This document shows positions 18,293 to 27,649 of a DNA stretch of 64,000 nucleotides, piece by piece. The number at the start of each line of letters is the position of its first letter. Within the stretch, counting starts at the first letter, position 1. Origin of the DNA: Euglena gracilis (lineage: Eukaryota > Euglenida > Euglenophyceae > Euglenales). A program made the translations under genes and the position numbers. The notes under the pieces are model-generated. The model was not told the DNA's origin and made no database searches. It saw only the letters and a program-made list of their open reading frames with translations. The stretch is taken from the NCBI GenBank assembly GCA_039621445.1, contig CP154957.1, positions 30,099,778 through 30,163,777 on the forward strand, written 5' to 3'.

Positions 18293-18720
18293 TGTGTACC
18301 AGGCACGTCCCAGCTCTGTAGGATATCTGCAGAGTGGGTTCTGTGACGGTCGCACCACTGTGGAAAACCACAGCTGGTAGGATCGTGGCAGACCCTTCTG
18401 GGATCTGCCCCTGGACACGTCAGCACTATTCTCTCCTTCCCCCACAGGTGGTATTCTTCACTGTCAATCTTCCCAAGTTTGACCATTGGTTTTGTCAGAG
18501 GGAAAAACCCTCGGAACAGTCGAACTTGACCTCAGAAGAAACTTCTGAGTCTTTGCTTTGTGCTTTGCTTCTTGGGGAATTGGGAAGAAAAGTGGAAAAC
18601 CACTTTTCGTTACTCCAAAGACTTTTCCCTACCATAAGTAGGCTGCGCACCAAGAGGAAAGTGAAAGGCTTTTACAGAAAGTCCCAAAAAGGGGAAAAGG
18701 GAAAGCTTTGGACGTACACT
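18293..18720 (+). repeat. 3' LTR of family I element (428 bp)
   Basis: It has the same length and ends as 1721-2148. It keeps two perfect hairpins lost in the 5' LTR: GAAAAGTGG-aaaa-CCACTTTTC at 18587-18608 (9-bp stem) and GAGGG-aaaaa-CCCTC near 18499-18513. The shared 8-bp hairpin is at 18531-18549. Confidence 0.93.
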
Positions 18721-18725
18721 ATTTC
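18721..18725. repeat. Right target-site duplication of family I element (ATTTC)
   Basis: ATTTC follows the 3' LTR and is followed directly by the continuation of family II copy X (CCCCATCC, as in copy B). Confidence 0.9.
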
Positions 18726-19967
18726 CCCCATCCATTACTTGATTGTTAGCTGTCACCAATCTGATTGGCTGATCAGCATATACCAAAAATCCGGACTCAA
18801 GCAAACCTGCCTGAATCAAGTTCGCCTGGGCCCCGGTATCGATGAGGGCATTCAAAACCATGCCTTCACCATTTGGTAATCGTACAAACAGTCTCATGAG
18901 CAATTGTAAATCCTCGCCTGTTTGCACGATTTTATTCAGCTTGAACTTCGACACCCGGTTCAAGCACCGCTGTGGAATAAATTCAGTGGGCAATTTCACT
19001 GGGGGTGAGGTCCTTTCACCCAGCCCCGAATGAATTTGCCCCTTGCGTAATGGGGGTGCACTCATCAGGTAGTCCACCAATGCACCAGGCATCTTCCCCT
19101 TTTGCTTGGGTGAAAAACTCATCTCTTTTCCACCCAGCCTTTCTCTGTGTCTCCTGGTGCCCCAGGGGGTCACCACCAGGTTTTCACAGGTCTGTTTATC
19201 ACACAAAACATTAGGGAGGGTGGCAATTCGTGGACAACACCAAATTCTTGTTGGCTTCTGGTAACCCCAACAACAAAATTGGCAATAATCCACATCGGTA
19301 CAATTCAAATCCTGCATAAAATCCCTGGATCGCAGAAACCCAAACCTGGGGTTCTCAATCCACCAAAACCGTGGCTGAAAGTACTCTATAATTTCAAGAG
19401 TTCTTTGAACCAGGGCATCTGCTATTTCAAAATCCCTTGGCCTCTGAACCTTGGCATTGGAGTAGTCTTCACAGGGAGGGCCAGCCGCTATTACGTCGAA
19501 ATAATTGCTGGAAAACTCCCTGTAATCCCACTCCAAAATATGCCTGCAAATCGTGTGGTTTCCGCGGGGTTGGATGTCCAGGGAAATGACTTCGTACCCT
19601 TCGTCCCGGAATTTATTTCCCACGCTGTTGGTTCCAGAAAACAAATCCAGCATGCTCAATCTTTTTTGGGAACCACCCGCCTGTGTGGTTCCTGGCACCT
19701 GTGGGGGGCCCTGATGGTGAGATGGGCCACCCACAAAACCTTTCCCCTTACCATGCTGACCATTTAGATTGCGAGGAGAAAGCTGGAAAATCTGGAGTGG
19801 TTGGGCTGGCTCCCCATGAATCCTGTCAATGGGGGCACTGCCACAGCACTCCCACAATTGGAAGGCAGACACACTGGAGGAATTGACTCAACGGTTGGTG
19901 ACAACGGGCAGAGGTGCAAGGCAGATTTCGGGTTCGATTTAGGGTTGGGGTGGTTAGCACATTTCAC
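18726..19967 (-). CDS. pol: Family II copy X pol N-terminus: cytosine-5 DNA methyltransferase plus protease
   Basis: The minus-strand frame continues past the conserved gag UAG at 20028-20030. A 1-bp deletion near 19787 (relative to copy B) splits it into 19764-19967 and a frame entered by 19872. The methyltransferase core is about 200 residues. It has motif I DLFSGTNSVG with SAM-binding character, motif II (VISLDI), and motif IV AAGPPCEDYS with the catalytic PC pair (Cys codon at 19471-19473). Motif VI is IENPRFG, and the motif VIII equivalent is QKPTRIW. This is the compact C5-methyltransferase type also seen in phage, giant-virus and protist proteins. Protease LIDTGAQ follows about 200 residues later. 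The protein would put 5-methylcytosine on DNA, perhaps on the element's own cDNA. This is the only copy here with PPC; B and C have PSC. Confidence 0.88.
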
Positions 19968-20027
19968 TGTGGAGGGGTCCTGACAGCCAGAGGTCCTGCC
20001 CCCTCCCTCGCAAAACCCCAGGCCAAC

Positions 20028-20030
20028 CTA
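20028..20030 (-). promoter_or_regulatory. Conserved in-frame UAG at the gag/methyltransferase boundary, copy X
   Basis: CAG GAT GCT GAG TAG on the minus strand; downstream codons stay in the gag frame through the methyltransferase. The same UAG occurs in copies B (27650-27652) and C (32924-32926). A 7-bp GGAGGGG/CCCCTCC pairing is possible just downstream in X and B. Confidence 0.6.
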
Positions 20031-22573
20031 CTCAGCATCCTGAGGCCGAGCAGGTGCCGGCTGGGCCGGGCCCTCGCCCTTCCCTTCACCCTGCACTGGC
20101 TGGTGAGGAGAGGCGTTCGGCCCTTTCCCTTTGCCTTTCCCTTTCCCCCAATCTGAAAAGCCTTTGCCCTTGCCTCCCTTGCTCCCCTTCCCAGAGCAAA
20201 AGAGTGCATTGTATTCTGGGCATTCTCTTTTGAAGTGAGACGGGGCACCACAGTAGTAACAACCTGATTGGCGGTTTGCGGGTGGGTGTTGCCAATTTTG
20301 CTGGGGGGGCCGTACCTCAAGTGGAGCTTTAACTGGCTGCACCTGTGGTGGGCCTGGCTGGGCTGGCTGTTGAACCGGGTCAACTTTCTTCACCGGTTCA
20401 CGTTTTGCTGTCACCTTGATAATCTCCCCCTCCATTTCAGTCTCACCCTGCTCGATGGTGAGAACTTTGGGAGAAAAGCGTGTGGTTTTGGAATACTGGG
20501 GCTTGTGGTCGTTGAACTTCAGGACCTTATCCTGTCTTTCGCGGATCCACCATTTGTCATCCACCAGCCTGAAAATTTCATCCAGGGTGATTTTACACTC
20601 TATTCCTTCGATCTGCAGGGGTCTGGGGTAATTGGCAATCCGCCTCTCATAAAAACTGATCAACCTTTCCATGGGAGTCCTGGAGTCAAAAGCCACAATG
20701 TACTCTCCCCCTCCCATGGATTTCACTGCCTTGGGGGGAGTGCCAACCAAACTGATAATTGTGTTGCTCAACACCTGATCTGACAAATCAGGTGGGGCAA
20801 ACATCCTGACACGGGGATTTTTCTGTGTTTTAATGCAAGAATCCTCGGTAATCCACTTCGATATAAATTCAGGAACTCTGTTGAGGAGCAACCGAATTGC
20901 TTCTTCGGCAGATGTATCCTTCACGCAAAGCTGGGCTGACATAAACCTTACCCAAAATCATTCCAATCTGCCCGGGTGGTCTTTCCAGGGGTCTTCAACG
21001 AAATGTTATACCAAGCCCTCCTAGCCTCAAAGTTATTTTCAGGTGCATATCTCGCCTTGATCCGCGCAAAAACCGGCGTGAATCCAGGCTTTGCACCTGA
21101 ACGTTGCAGAAATTTAATTTCCTGTTTGAGACTGTCACACAAACAGGACTCGAAAATCTGCAGCTTCATTGCCTCCCCGTATTCCCTACCCAGGGAAGTG
21201 GCCTGCCAATACATTTCCCAATCTGCCTCAAAATTCTGCCAATCAGGAGACCTATCGTCGAATCGGGGAGGTCTAATCGACTTGGCAATTTCTGACACCA
21301 CCAGGTCACCCCCCAGGGGTAAAACTGGATGGTGCTGACCCCCTGTTCCACCCACTGCAGAAACTGGTCGAATGGAATAAGTGGGACCTTGATTCCCGCT
21401 TTGCAAGGAAGGAAAAGATCCTGAAAACAATGGGGTTGGACCTTCATCAAGTGGTTCTAAAACAAAACCAATCTCAGGGGTGGCTCGTGCGGGAACAGGC
21501 TGCACAAGGTCAGCCGGTTTCTGCATTGCTATCACTGGTTCCACATTCACAGTCACAGGCACTACCACCGGTGCTGGGACTGCGACTGTGGAAGATGACG
21601 ATTTCTCCTTTAGGTCTCTTTCAACCTGGAGGAGCTTATCGTTTGTTCTTGCTGCTGAAAATTCTGATAACAAAAACTGGTTAGCCACTTGCCCCAATGC
21701 AGACTGAACTCCTTTCTCAACATTTTGAACTGTCCCCTGCAGATTTTGTGTTTGGGATGAGCATGATTGGAGTCCCAGCGAAAAACCCTGCATAGCACCC
21801 TCCAAATCATGGATCCCCTTTTCTGCCGATTGTTGCCCCCCAGCAATACTTTGCATCAAACTATGCTGGACCCGTGACTGCACAGCTTCATTATGCAGGA
21901 CCCTGCCATGAATTTGTTGTATCAACACATCCTGTCTCTGGGTAAGCACCGCAAATTGCTGACCCAGCGTTAGGATTTGCTGATTCTGCTTTTCGTGGAG
22001 CAATCTGATTTCCTTCATTTGCTCCTGTTGAAAATGCTTCACCTCTTGTTGGATTTCTTGCAGTCCTCTCTCCAAATTCTCATTTTTCTGCCTCTCCTTT
22101 TGATAATTCCTTTCAAATTTTTGCACCAAATTATTTTCTGACCTGACACAGGTCATTTGGATTTGGAGTTCAGCCACGGCCCGCTGAACAAAATTGGAAA
22201 TATGGTCCTGCTGCTGTGCAGAAAATTACAGCATATGTTGATCGACCTTATTTCTGCATTGAAGCAAAATCTGCTCGGCCTTTTGCTCCAATGCGTTTGA
22301 TAATTTGATGCCCTCCGAAACCAGGTGTTCCACTGCTTGTGCCCTCGTCTCATCCAAAGACTTTTAAATATGGGCAGCGAGTGGCTGTGCATCACGCAGA
22401 ACCACTTGCTCCTCCATACTCGAAACTCTGGCATTCATCTGATTAAGCTGAGTTGACAGCCCCTGGGCCCACAACTCCCACGGTTCATTTTCTTCCTCCC
22501 AAAAATGGGTATGGGGGAGCCGGGCCCTCCTTCCCACAATCCATTTGGGGCTGGGCTGGCTGGCTCGAATCAT
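20031..22573 (-). pseudogene. gag: Family II copy X gag (coiled coil, gag core, zinc knuckle), with nonsense mutations
   Basis: Compared with copy C, this gag carries GAA to TAA changes near 22364 and near 22226 and a stop near 20945 (NDFW became NDFG-stop). Otherwise it has the same layout: an N-terminal Gln/Glu-rich coiled coil, a gag core starting at IRPPRFDD, and a CX2CX4HX4C knuckle (CYYCGAPSHFKREC) followed by a Lys-Gly-rich tail. The start overlaps the end of the upstream leader ORF by 89 bases in a different frame, as in copy C. Non-functional as it stands. Confidence 0.85.
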
Positions 22574-23723
22574 TGTTCAGAAAAATGTCAGTGTGCCCAT
22601 CTGTCTGAGTATCACCCACCCCCAGACCTTGGTGGGGTCTTTTCGCCTCCATCACTGATTCATCAGATGGGGGTGTGCCCCTCCCTCGAATTAGGGGGTT
22701 CGTGGGGGAGCCCTCCATCGGGTATTCCAAAGGCCCCCCCCCTGGGTGTAAACCCTTCTGCCACTCTTGCACCCGTGCCTTTACCACCTCCCGTGGATAT
22801 CTCTCACCCTCCTCTGTTAAAAATACATCCAAAGGAACTTGGGCTTGGGTCAGGTCTTGCATATCCTTATCCGTTAGCTGATCCCCTTGGAAAACCCCCT
22901 GGACCTCCCCTATGGTTGCACCCGCTGAACAGGGACCATGTAGAGGATGGGGCAGAGGGACAGGGAGTAAAGGAAGATTTTCATTTGGCTGAAAGTGCAT
23001 GCGGGAGTCCACAAAACCCAGCCCTCCAGTAGGTGCTGCGACCCCACTGCAATCCCCGTTAAAATTAATAATCGCTGTCCCAGGAAAACACATTGGTGAA
23101 AAATCAGGGTTTCCAGCAATCTGCAAAAATGCTGGTGTTGAATCTGAAGTTGCAACCGGGATCCACTCAATTTGCTGAATGTTGGTGGGCTGGTTTGTAA
23201 ACTCCAGATTCCTGGGGCCATTGGGAGATACCAAATCAGAAAAATGAATATCCCCATCCCCAGAAAAATCTGGTCCAGAATTCCTGAAAAATCCTGGTGT
23301 CCTGCCGAAAGTAAATTCCTCAGCACAAGGCTGGGAAATTAACACAAGTGCACCCAGGTTTTCATTTGAAGAATGTGCCAAATCTGAAATGGTGTGAGAA
23401 GTATTTCCACCCATCTGAAACTGGGGGGAAATTTTCTGAGAATACTGAAAAGTCGCTGCATTTTCAAACTGATCATGACTAACAACATGATCAGTTGACA
23501 AACCTCTGCGACCATGTCCGCGGAACCCGTCCTCGGGGTCCCCGGCGTAGGATCGATTTTCAAAAGTTCCGTGGCCGTCAGCCACTCCTGGGTGCGTCGG
23601 TAGGTTTCCCCCGATCCCCCCCGGGGACTGTCCCCCCCCCCCCCCGCAACCCGGAGGGCTCCAGTTCCCGTGGTCTCGGAACACGCCCCACCCTGCCCGG
23701 CCCCCTCGAGGGGAACCGGACAC
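22485..23723 (-). CDS. Family II copy X leader ORF (ORF1), unknown function
   Basis: This 412-residue frame sits upstream of gag. It is rich in Gly, Pro, Ser and Asn with no zinc-binding or membrane motif. The middle part (SDLVSPNGPRNLEFTNQP) is conserved in copy C (29703 on). Its stop overlaps the gag start by 89 nt in a +1-related frame in both X and C, so it could be joined to gag by frameshifting or translated separately. The first 80 codons also appear as an isolated fragment at 41991-42190. I recognise no family. Confidence 0.6.
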   Translation of the reverse strand: MSGSPRGGRAGWGVFRDHGNWSPPGCGGGGGQSPGGIGGNLPTHPGVADGHGTFENRSYAGDPEDGFRGHGRRGLSTDHVVSHDQFENAATFQYSQKISPQFQMGGNTSHTISDLAHSSNENLGALVLISQPCAEEFTFGRTPGFFRNSGPDFSGDGDIHFSDLVSPNGPRNLEFTNQPTNIQQIEWIPVATSDSTPAFLQIAGNPDFSPMCFPGTAIINFNGDCSGVAAPTGGLGFVDSRMHFQPNENLPLLPVPLPHPLHGPCSAGATIGEVQGVFQGDQLTDKDMQDLTQAQVPLDVFLTEEGERYPREVVKARVQEWQKGLHPGGGPLEYPMEGSPTNPLIRGRGTPPSDESVMEAKRPHQGLGVGDTQTDGHTDIFLNNDSSQPAQPQMDCGKEGPAPPYPFLGGRK

Positions 23724-23775
23724 ACCGAATGCAGGGGGTGGGTGGGCTCAGGTCCACCCCCCAAAGTGTTTTGGG

Positions 23776-26700
23776 CTCGAGAAAAAATGGGACCAAAACT
23801 CGGACATTTCCTGTATTCCAAACCCCAATTCACCTCCCAGAGTTTGCCGAAATCCACCTGTGTGGGTTTAGGAATAGGTGTGGTAGAGAGCGTGTGGGAA
23901 GAGGTTGCAGGGTTTGCAAGCTCCTCGGCGGCCGTACTTGAGGAATCCACTACAGGTCCAGCCATCTCTTTCACCTCCTCCTCGGTAGACCAATGAGCAT
24001 TCCCATATTGGTCTACATATTGGGGCTGAATTTCCTCGGATCCTTGTGTTGCAGGGGTTGGCAGGGGTTCTGTTCCTCCTACATCCCCCACAAACGAGGC
24101 ATCCTCTTGTGCACTTTCCAATCCTATGTCCTGGGTCACCGTCTCTTTACCACTCCGAGTGGTAATACCCCGAATCCAGGCATTTTGCTGTGTGGGTGGT
24201 CCTCGGAGGCGAACCCGCATGCAATTTTCCTCCTCCCTTTTCTCCTCACGAATCAGAGCCATGACGTCTTCCTTGTCCTGCGCCGTGCCGTGGCGACTCA
24301 CATCCTTCACGGCTTCACTTGCAGGATAAGCCCACCTGGAAAGGACGTCTGCAATGGTGTTGTCCTTTCCAGGCACGCAACCCCCTGTCAAATCATATTT
24401 TGACAGGAGTTGGTGCCATCGCGCCCTTCGGCCTAGGGGTCCGCTTGGGGTATCCAGGACCTCCTTCGCCCAGAATTCCAGGCTCCGGTGATCCGTCAAC
24501 ACCAAGACGGGTTGGAGGACTATCCATGACTCCCATTTTTGAAGGGCCGCTATTATGGCATATGTTTCCTGTTCCCTCGGCACCCAATTCCGTTGGCTGT
24601 CCGTGAGCTTCCTGCTCATGAACGCCACAGGGGATGTCTTTTTCGCCAAGACATCCTCCACTGTCGGTACCCGATCCTCGTCTATGAGTTGCTCCAACGT
24701 AGCCCCTATTGCATATTGGCTTGCGTCAGCTCTCAAGACGAAAGGCTTGTCGGGGTTCACCCTTTGCAAGATGAGCTCCTCACAAAGCCTTGATTTGATT
24801 TCCTGAAATGCCTCCTCATCTTCCTTATCCCACGTGATTCGTTTTTTGGATCCCTTTTTCCCCTCGCTGCGTGGAATTTTCGACTTGTCTTGGAGTCGCG
24901 ACACAACCCGTGCATACTCCTTGACATACGAACTGTAGTAGTTCGTAAAACCCAAAAATGCTTTAAGGGCCGTGACCGTCTGTGGCCTTTGCCATTTCTC
25001 AATGGCCCTGAGCTTGCCAGGTTCTGGTCTACGGGTCCTGTTCTCCAGAACATGGCCGCAAAATGCAACCCCCTTGACAAAAAACTTACACTTTCGGACA
25101 TCACAGATCAATTTGGCATCCTTGAGGACTTCTAGCACCCGTCTCAGGTCCCTGTCGTGGGCTGCTAGGAGATCCTCCCCCTCCTCCACCCGAGTTCCAA
25201 CCAAGATATCATCGATGAAGGGGTCAGCTACATCCCTCACCGATGATAAAACATCCTCCATCATCTGTTGGAACTGTTGACTGGCGTTTGTCAGACCCAT
25301 TACATTTACCCTCCACTGGAATACCCCCAGTGGAGTGTAACAAGCTGTGATGGGTCGACTATCTGGGTGTAAGGGTTGCTGGTGGAAGGCCTGTCTCAAA
25401 TCCATGATTGAAAAAAATTGCCTTCCACCCTGTTTTACCAACAAATCTTCAATTACAGGTAGTGGATATGATATCCTCCGAGTCTGAGAATTCGGACATC
25501 TCATATCTACCACCCCTCGCCAGTCACCATCATTTTTTGGAACAACAAAAGTATTGGACATCCATTCGCTGACCACCCCCTCAGGAATTCTTTCAATGTA
25601 CCCCCGATCCTGCCATTCCCCTGTCACTTTGCAATGGGCCTCGAACTTCTCCCCGTGCAAGCGAAAAGGTTTGGCTCGGGTAGGTACGGCACCTTCCTTG
25701 AGGGGTATTGAAGCATACCCACATGGGCCTCTGACAGGTGGGTCCTTGAGCGGTTCCTTGTCAAAGACCACCCCGTCATAATCCCACTGAATTTTTTCTC
25801 GCAGGTCAAGAATTCTGGGATCCACATTTTCCTCCTCACGTGCCTCAACAATGTTGCGTATGGCCTTGGAATTTCCCAGGTGCTGCAACGCTTTGGCAAT
25901 TCGCCTCCTCTCAGCCCGGGTGAGATTTTCACCGTCACAATTGTGACCTTCTGGTGGTACTTGCAACTTCATTTTCCACAGGATTTGTTCAAACTCAGTG
26001 TCAAAATGCTGTGAAATGGGAGCCTGCGTTGGGTTTCCGGACCTCAGTGGTTCCTCCTCACGGATCACCCTCACACGTCTCCTTTGGTCCTTCCCACACC
26101 GTTTCCTCTTTTGTTTCCTCTCTCCTGTCCAACCGTACAGGAGAGCAAAATACGGTTCATCAATGGCCAAGGCTTTATGGTGGGGGAAAACGCCAATGTG
26201 ATTCTGGGACATCCATGGAAAAGACAGTATTGCAGCCACCTCCATGGATGCTTCATAAAATTCCGTCTCACACCAGACCAGATCCGGCAGAAATTCCCCG
26301 TTGAACTTCTGTCGAAAGGTCACCCCCAAAGTGACCTTCTTTTTCCCCCCATCCATTTCTTGATTGTTAGCTGTCACCAATCTGATTGGCTGATCAGCAT
26401 ATTCCAAAAATCCGGACGCAAGCAAACCTGCCTTAATCAGGTTCACCTGGGCCCCAGTATCGATGAGGGCATTCAAAACCATGCCTTCACCATTTGGTAA
26501 TCGTACAAACAGTCTCATGAGCAATTGTAAATCCTCGCCTGTTTGCACGATTCTGTTCAGCTTGAACTTCGACACTCGGTTCAAGCACCGCTGTGGAATA
26601 AATTCAGTGGGCAATTTCACTGGGGGTGAGGTCCTTTCACCCAGCCCCGAATGAATTTGCCCCTTGCGTAATGGGGGTGCACTCTTCAGGTAATCCACCA

Positions 26701-27589
26701 ATGCACCAGGCATCCTCCCCTTTTGCTTGGGTGAAAAACTCATCTCTTTTCCACCCAGCCTTTCTCTGTGTCTCCTAGTGCCCCAGGGGGTCACCACCAG
26801 GTTTTCACAGGTCTGTTTATCACACAAAACATTAGGGAGGGCCGCAATTCGTGGAAAACACCAAATTCTTGTTGGCTTCTGGTAGCCCCAACAAGAAAAT
26901 TGGCAATAATCCACATCGATGAAATTCAAATCCTGCATAAAATCCCTGGATCGCAGAAATCCAAACCTGGGGTTCTCAATCCACCAAAACCGTGGCTGAA
27001 AGTACTCTATAATTTCAAGAGTTCTTTGAACCAGGGCATCAGCCTTTTCAAAATCCCTTGGCCTCTGAACCTTAGCATTGGAGTAGTCTTCACAGGAAGG
27101 GCCAGACGCTATTACGTCGAAATAATTGCTGGCAAATTCCCTGTAATCCCACTCCAAAAAATCCCTGCAAATCGTGGGTTTTACGTGGGGTTGGATGTCC
27201 AGGGAAATGACTTCGTACCCTTGGTCCCGGAATTTATTTCCCACGCTGTTGGTTCCAGAAAACAATTCCAGCATGCTCAACTGTTTCTGGGAACCACCCG
27301 CCTGTGTGGTTCCTGGCACCTGTGGGGGGCCCTGATGGTGAGATGGGCCACCCACAAAACCTTTCCCCTTACCATGCTGACCATTTAAATTGCGAGGAGA
27401 AAGCTGGGAAAATCTGGAGTGGTTGGGCTGGCTCCCCATGAATCCTGTCAATGGGGGCACTGCCACAGCACTCCCACAATTGGAAGGCAGACACACTGGA
27501 GGATTTGACTCAACGGTTGGTGACGACGGGCAGAGGTGCAAGGCAGATTTCGGGTTCGATTTAGGGTCGGGGTGGTTAGCACATTTCAC
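23776..27589 (-). CDS. pol: Family II copy B pol: methyltransferase, protease, reverse transcriptase, RNase H in one frame
   Basis: An open frame of 1,416 residues (27589 is a GTG; the last residues, 23339-23775, are out-of-frame copy X). The methyltransferase is at residues about 105-305 with motif I ELFSGTNSVG and motif IV GPSC (Cys 166) instead of PPC; motif VI IENP is at 204-207. Protease DTG is at 377-379, RT about 620-845 with FIDD at 791-794, and RNase H from about 950 (LRADASQYAIGATLEQ). A low-complexity linker follows, and the frame leaves the element before integrase. The single continuous frame proves that the methyltransferase is part of pol rather than a chance neighbour. Upstream, the gag UAG (27650-27652) and an extra TGA near 27631 precede it. 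Confidence 0.93.
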
Positions 27590-27649
27590 TGTGGAGGGGT
27601 CCTGACAGCCAGAGGTCCTGCCCCCTCCCTCTCAAAACCCCAGGCTCCC

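Larger units (their letters stand above)
1721..18720 (+). mobile_element. Family I: complete 17.0-kb Ty3/gypsy chromovirus-type LTR retrotransposon, nested in family II copy X
   Basis: The unit is bounded by two 428-bp direct repeats (1721-2148 and 18293-18720) flanked by a 5-bp duplication. Inside, in order, are a primer binding site, a leader with a duplicated PBS, gag, pol, a giant third ORF, a 3' non-coding region with a tandem repeat, and a polypurine tract. About nine differences separate the LTRs (roughly 2%), so the insertion is not brand new but is not old. At 17 kb it is far longer than typical gypsy elements (5-9 kb); the excess is the third ORF (about 5.6 kb), a long gag and a 400-residue spacer between protease and RT. 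The whole element is studded with tiny perfect hairpins (see findings). Pol is intact; gag and the third ORF contain stops or frameshifts. Confidence 0.95.
18726..23775 (-). mobile_element. Family II copy X, 5' part: leader ORF, gag, methyltransferase, protease
   Basis: This is the minus-strand 5' half of the methyltransferase-carrying gypsy element; its 3' part is 1-1720. It aligns end to end with copies B and C. The left border is the family I insertion. The right border, near 23775, is an illegitimate junction with the truncated copy B, at a shared CCCAAA/CAC-type microhomology. No LTR of this family can be delimited in the window. Confidence 0.88.

Noticed and set aside
18726-19967. A bacterial restriction-modification methyltransferase or phage gene
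   Set aside because: The methyltransferase is in one frame with protease, RT and RNase H in copy B, and flanked by gag in all copies, so it belongs to the retrotransposon.
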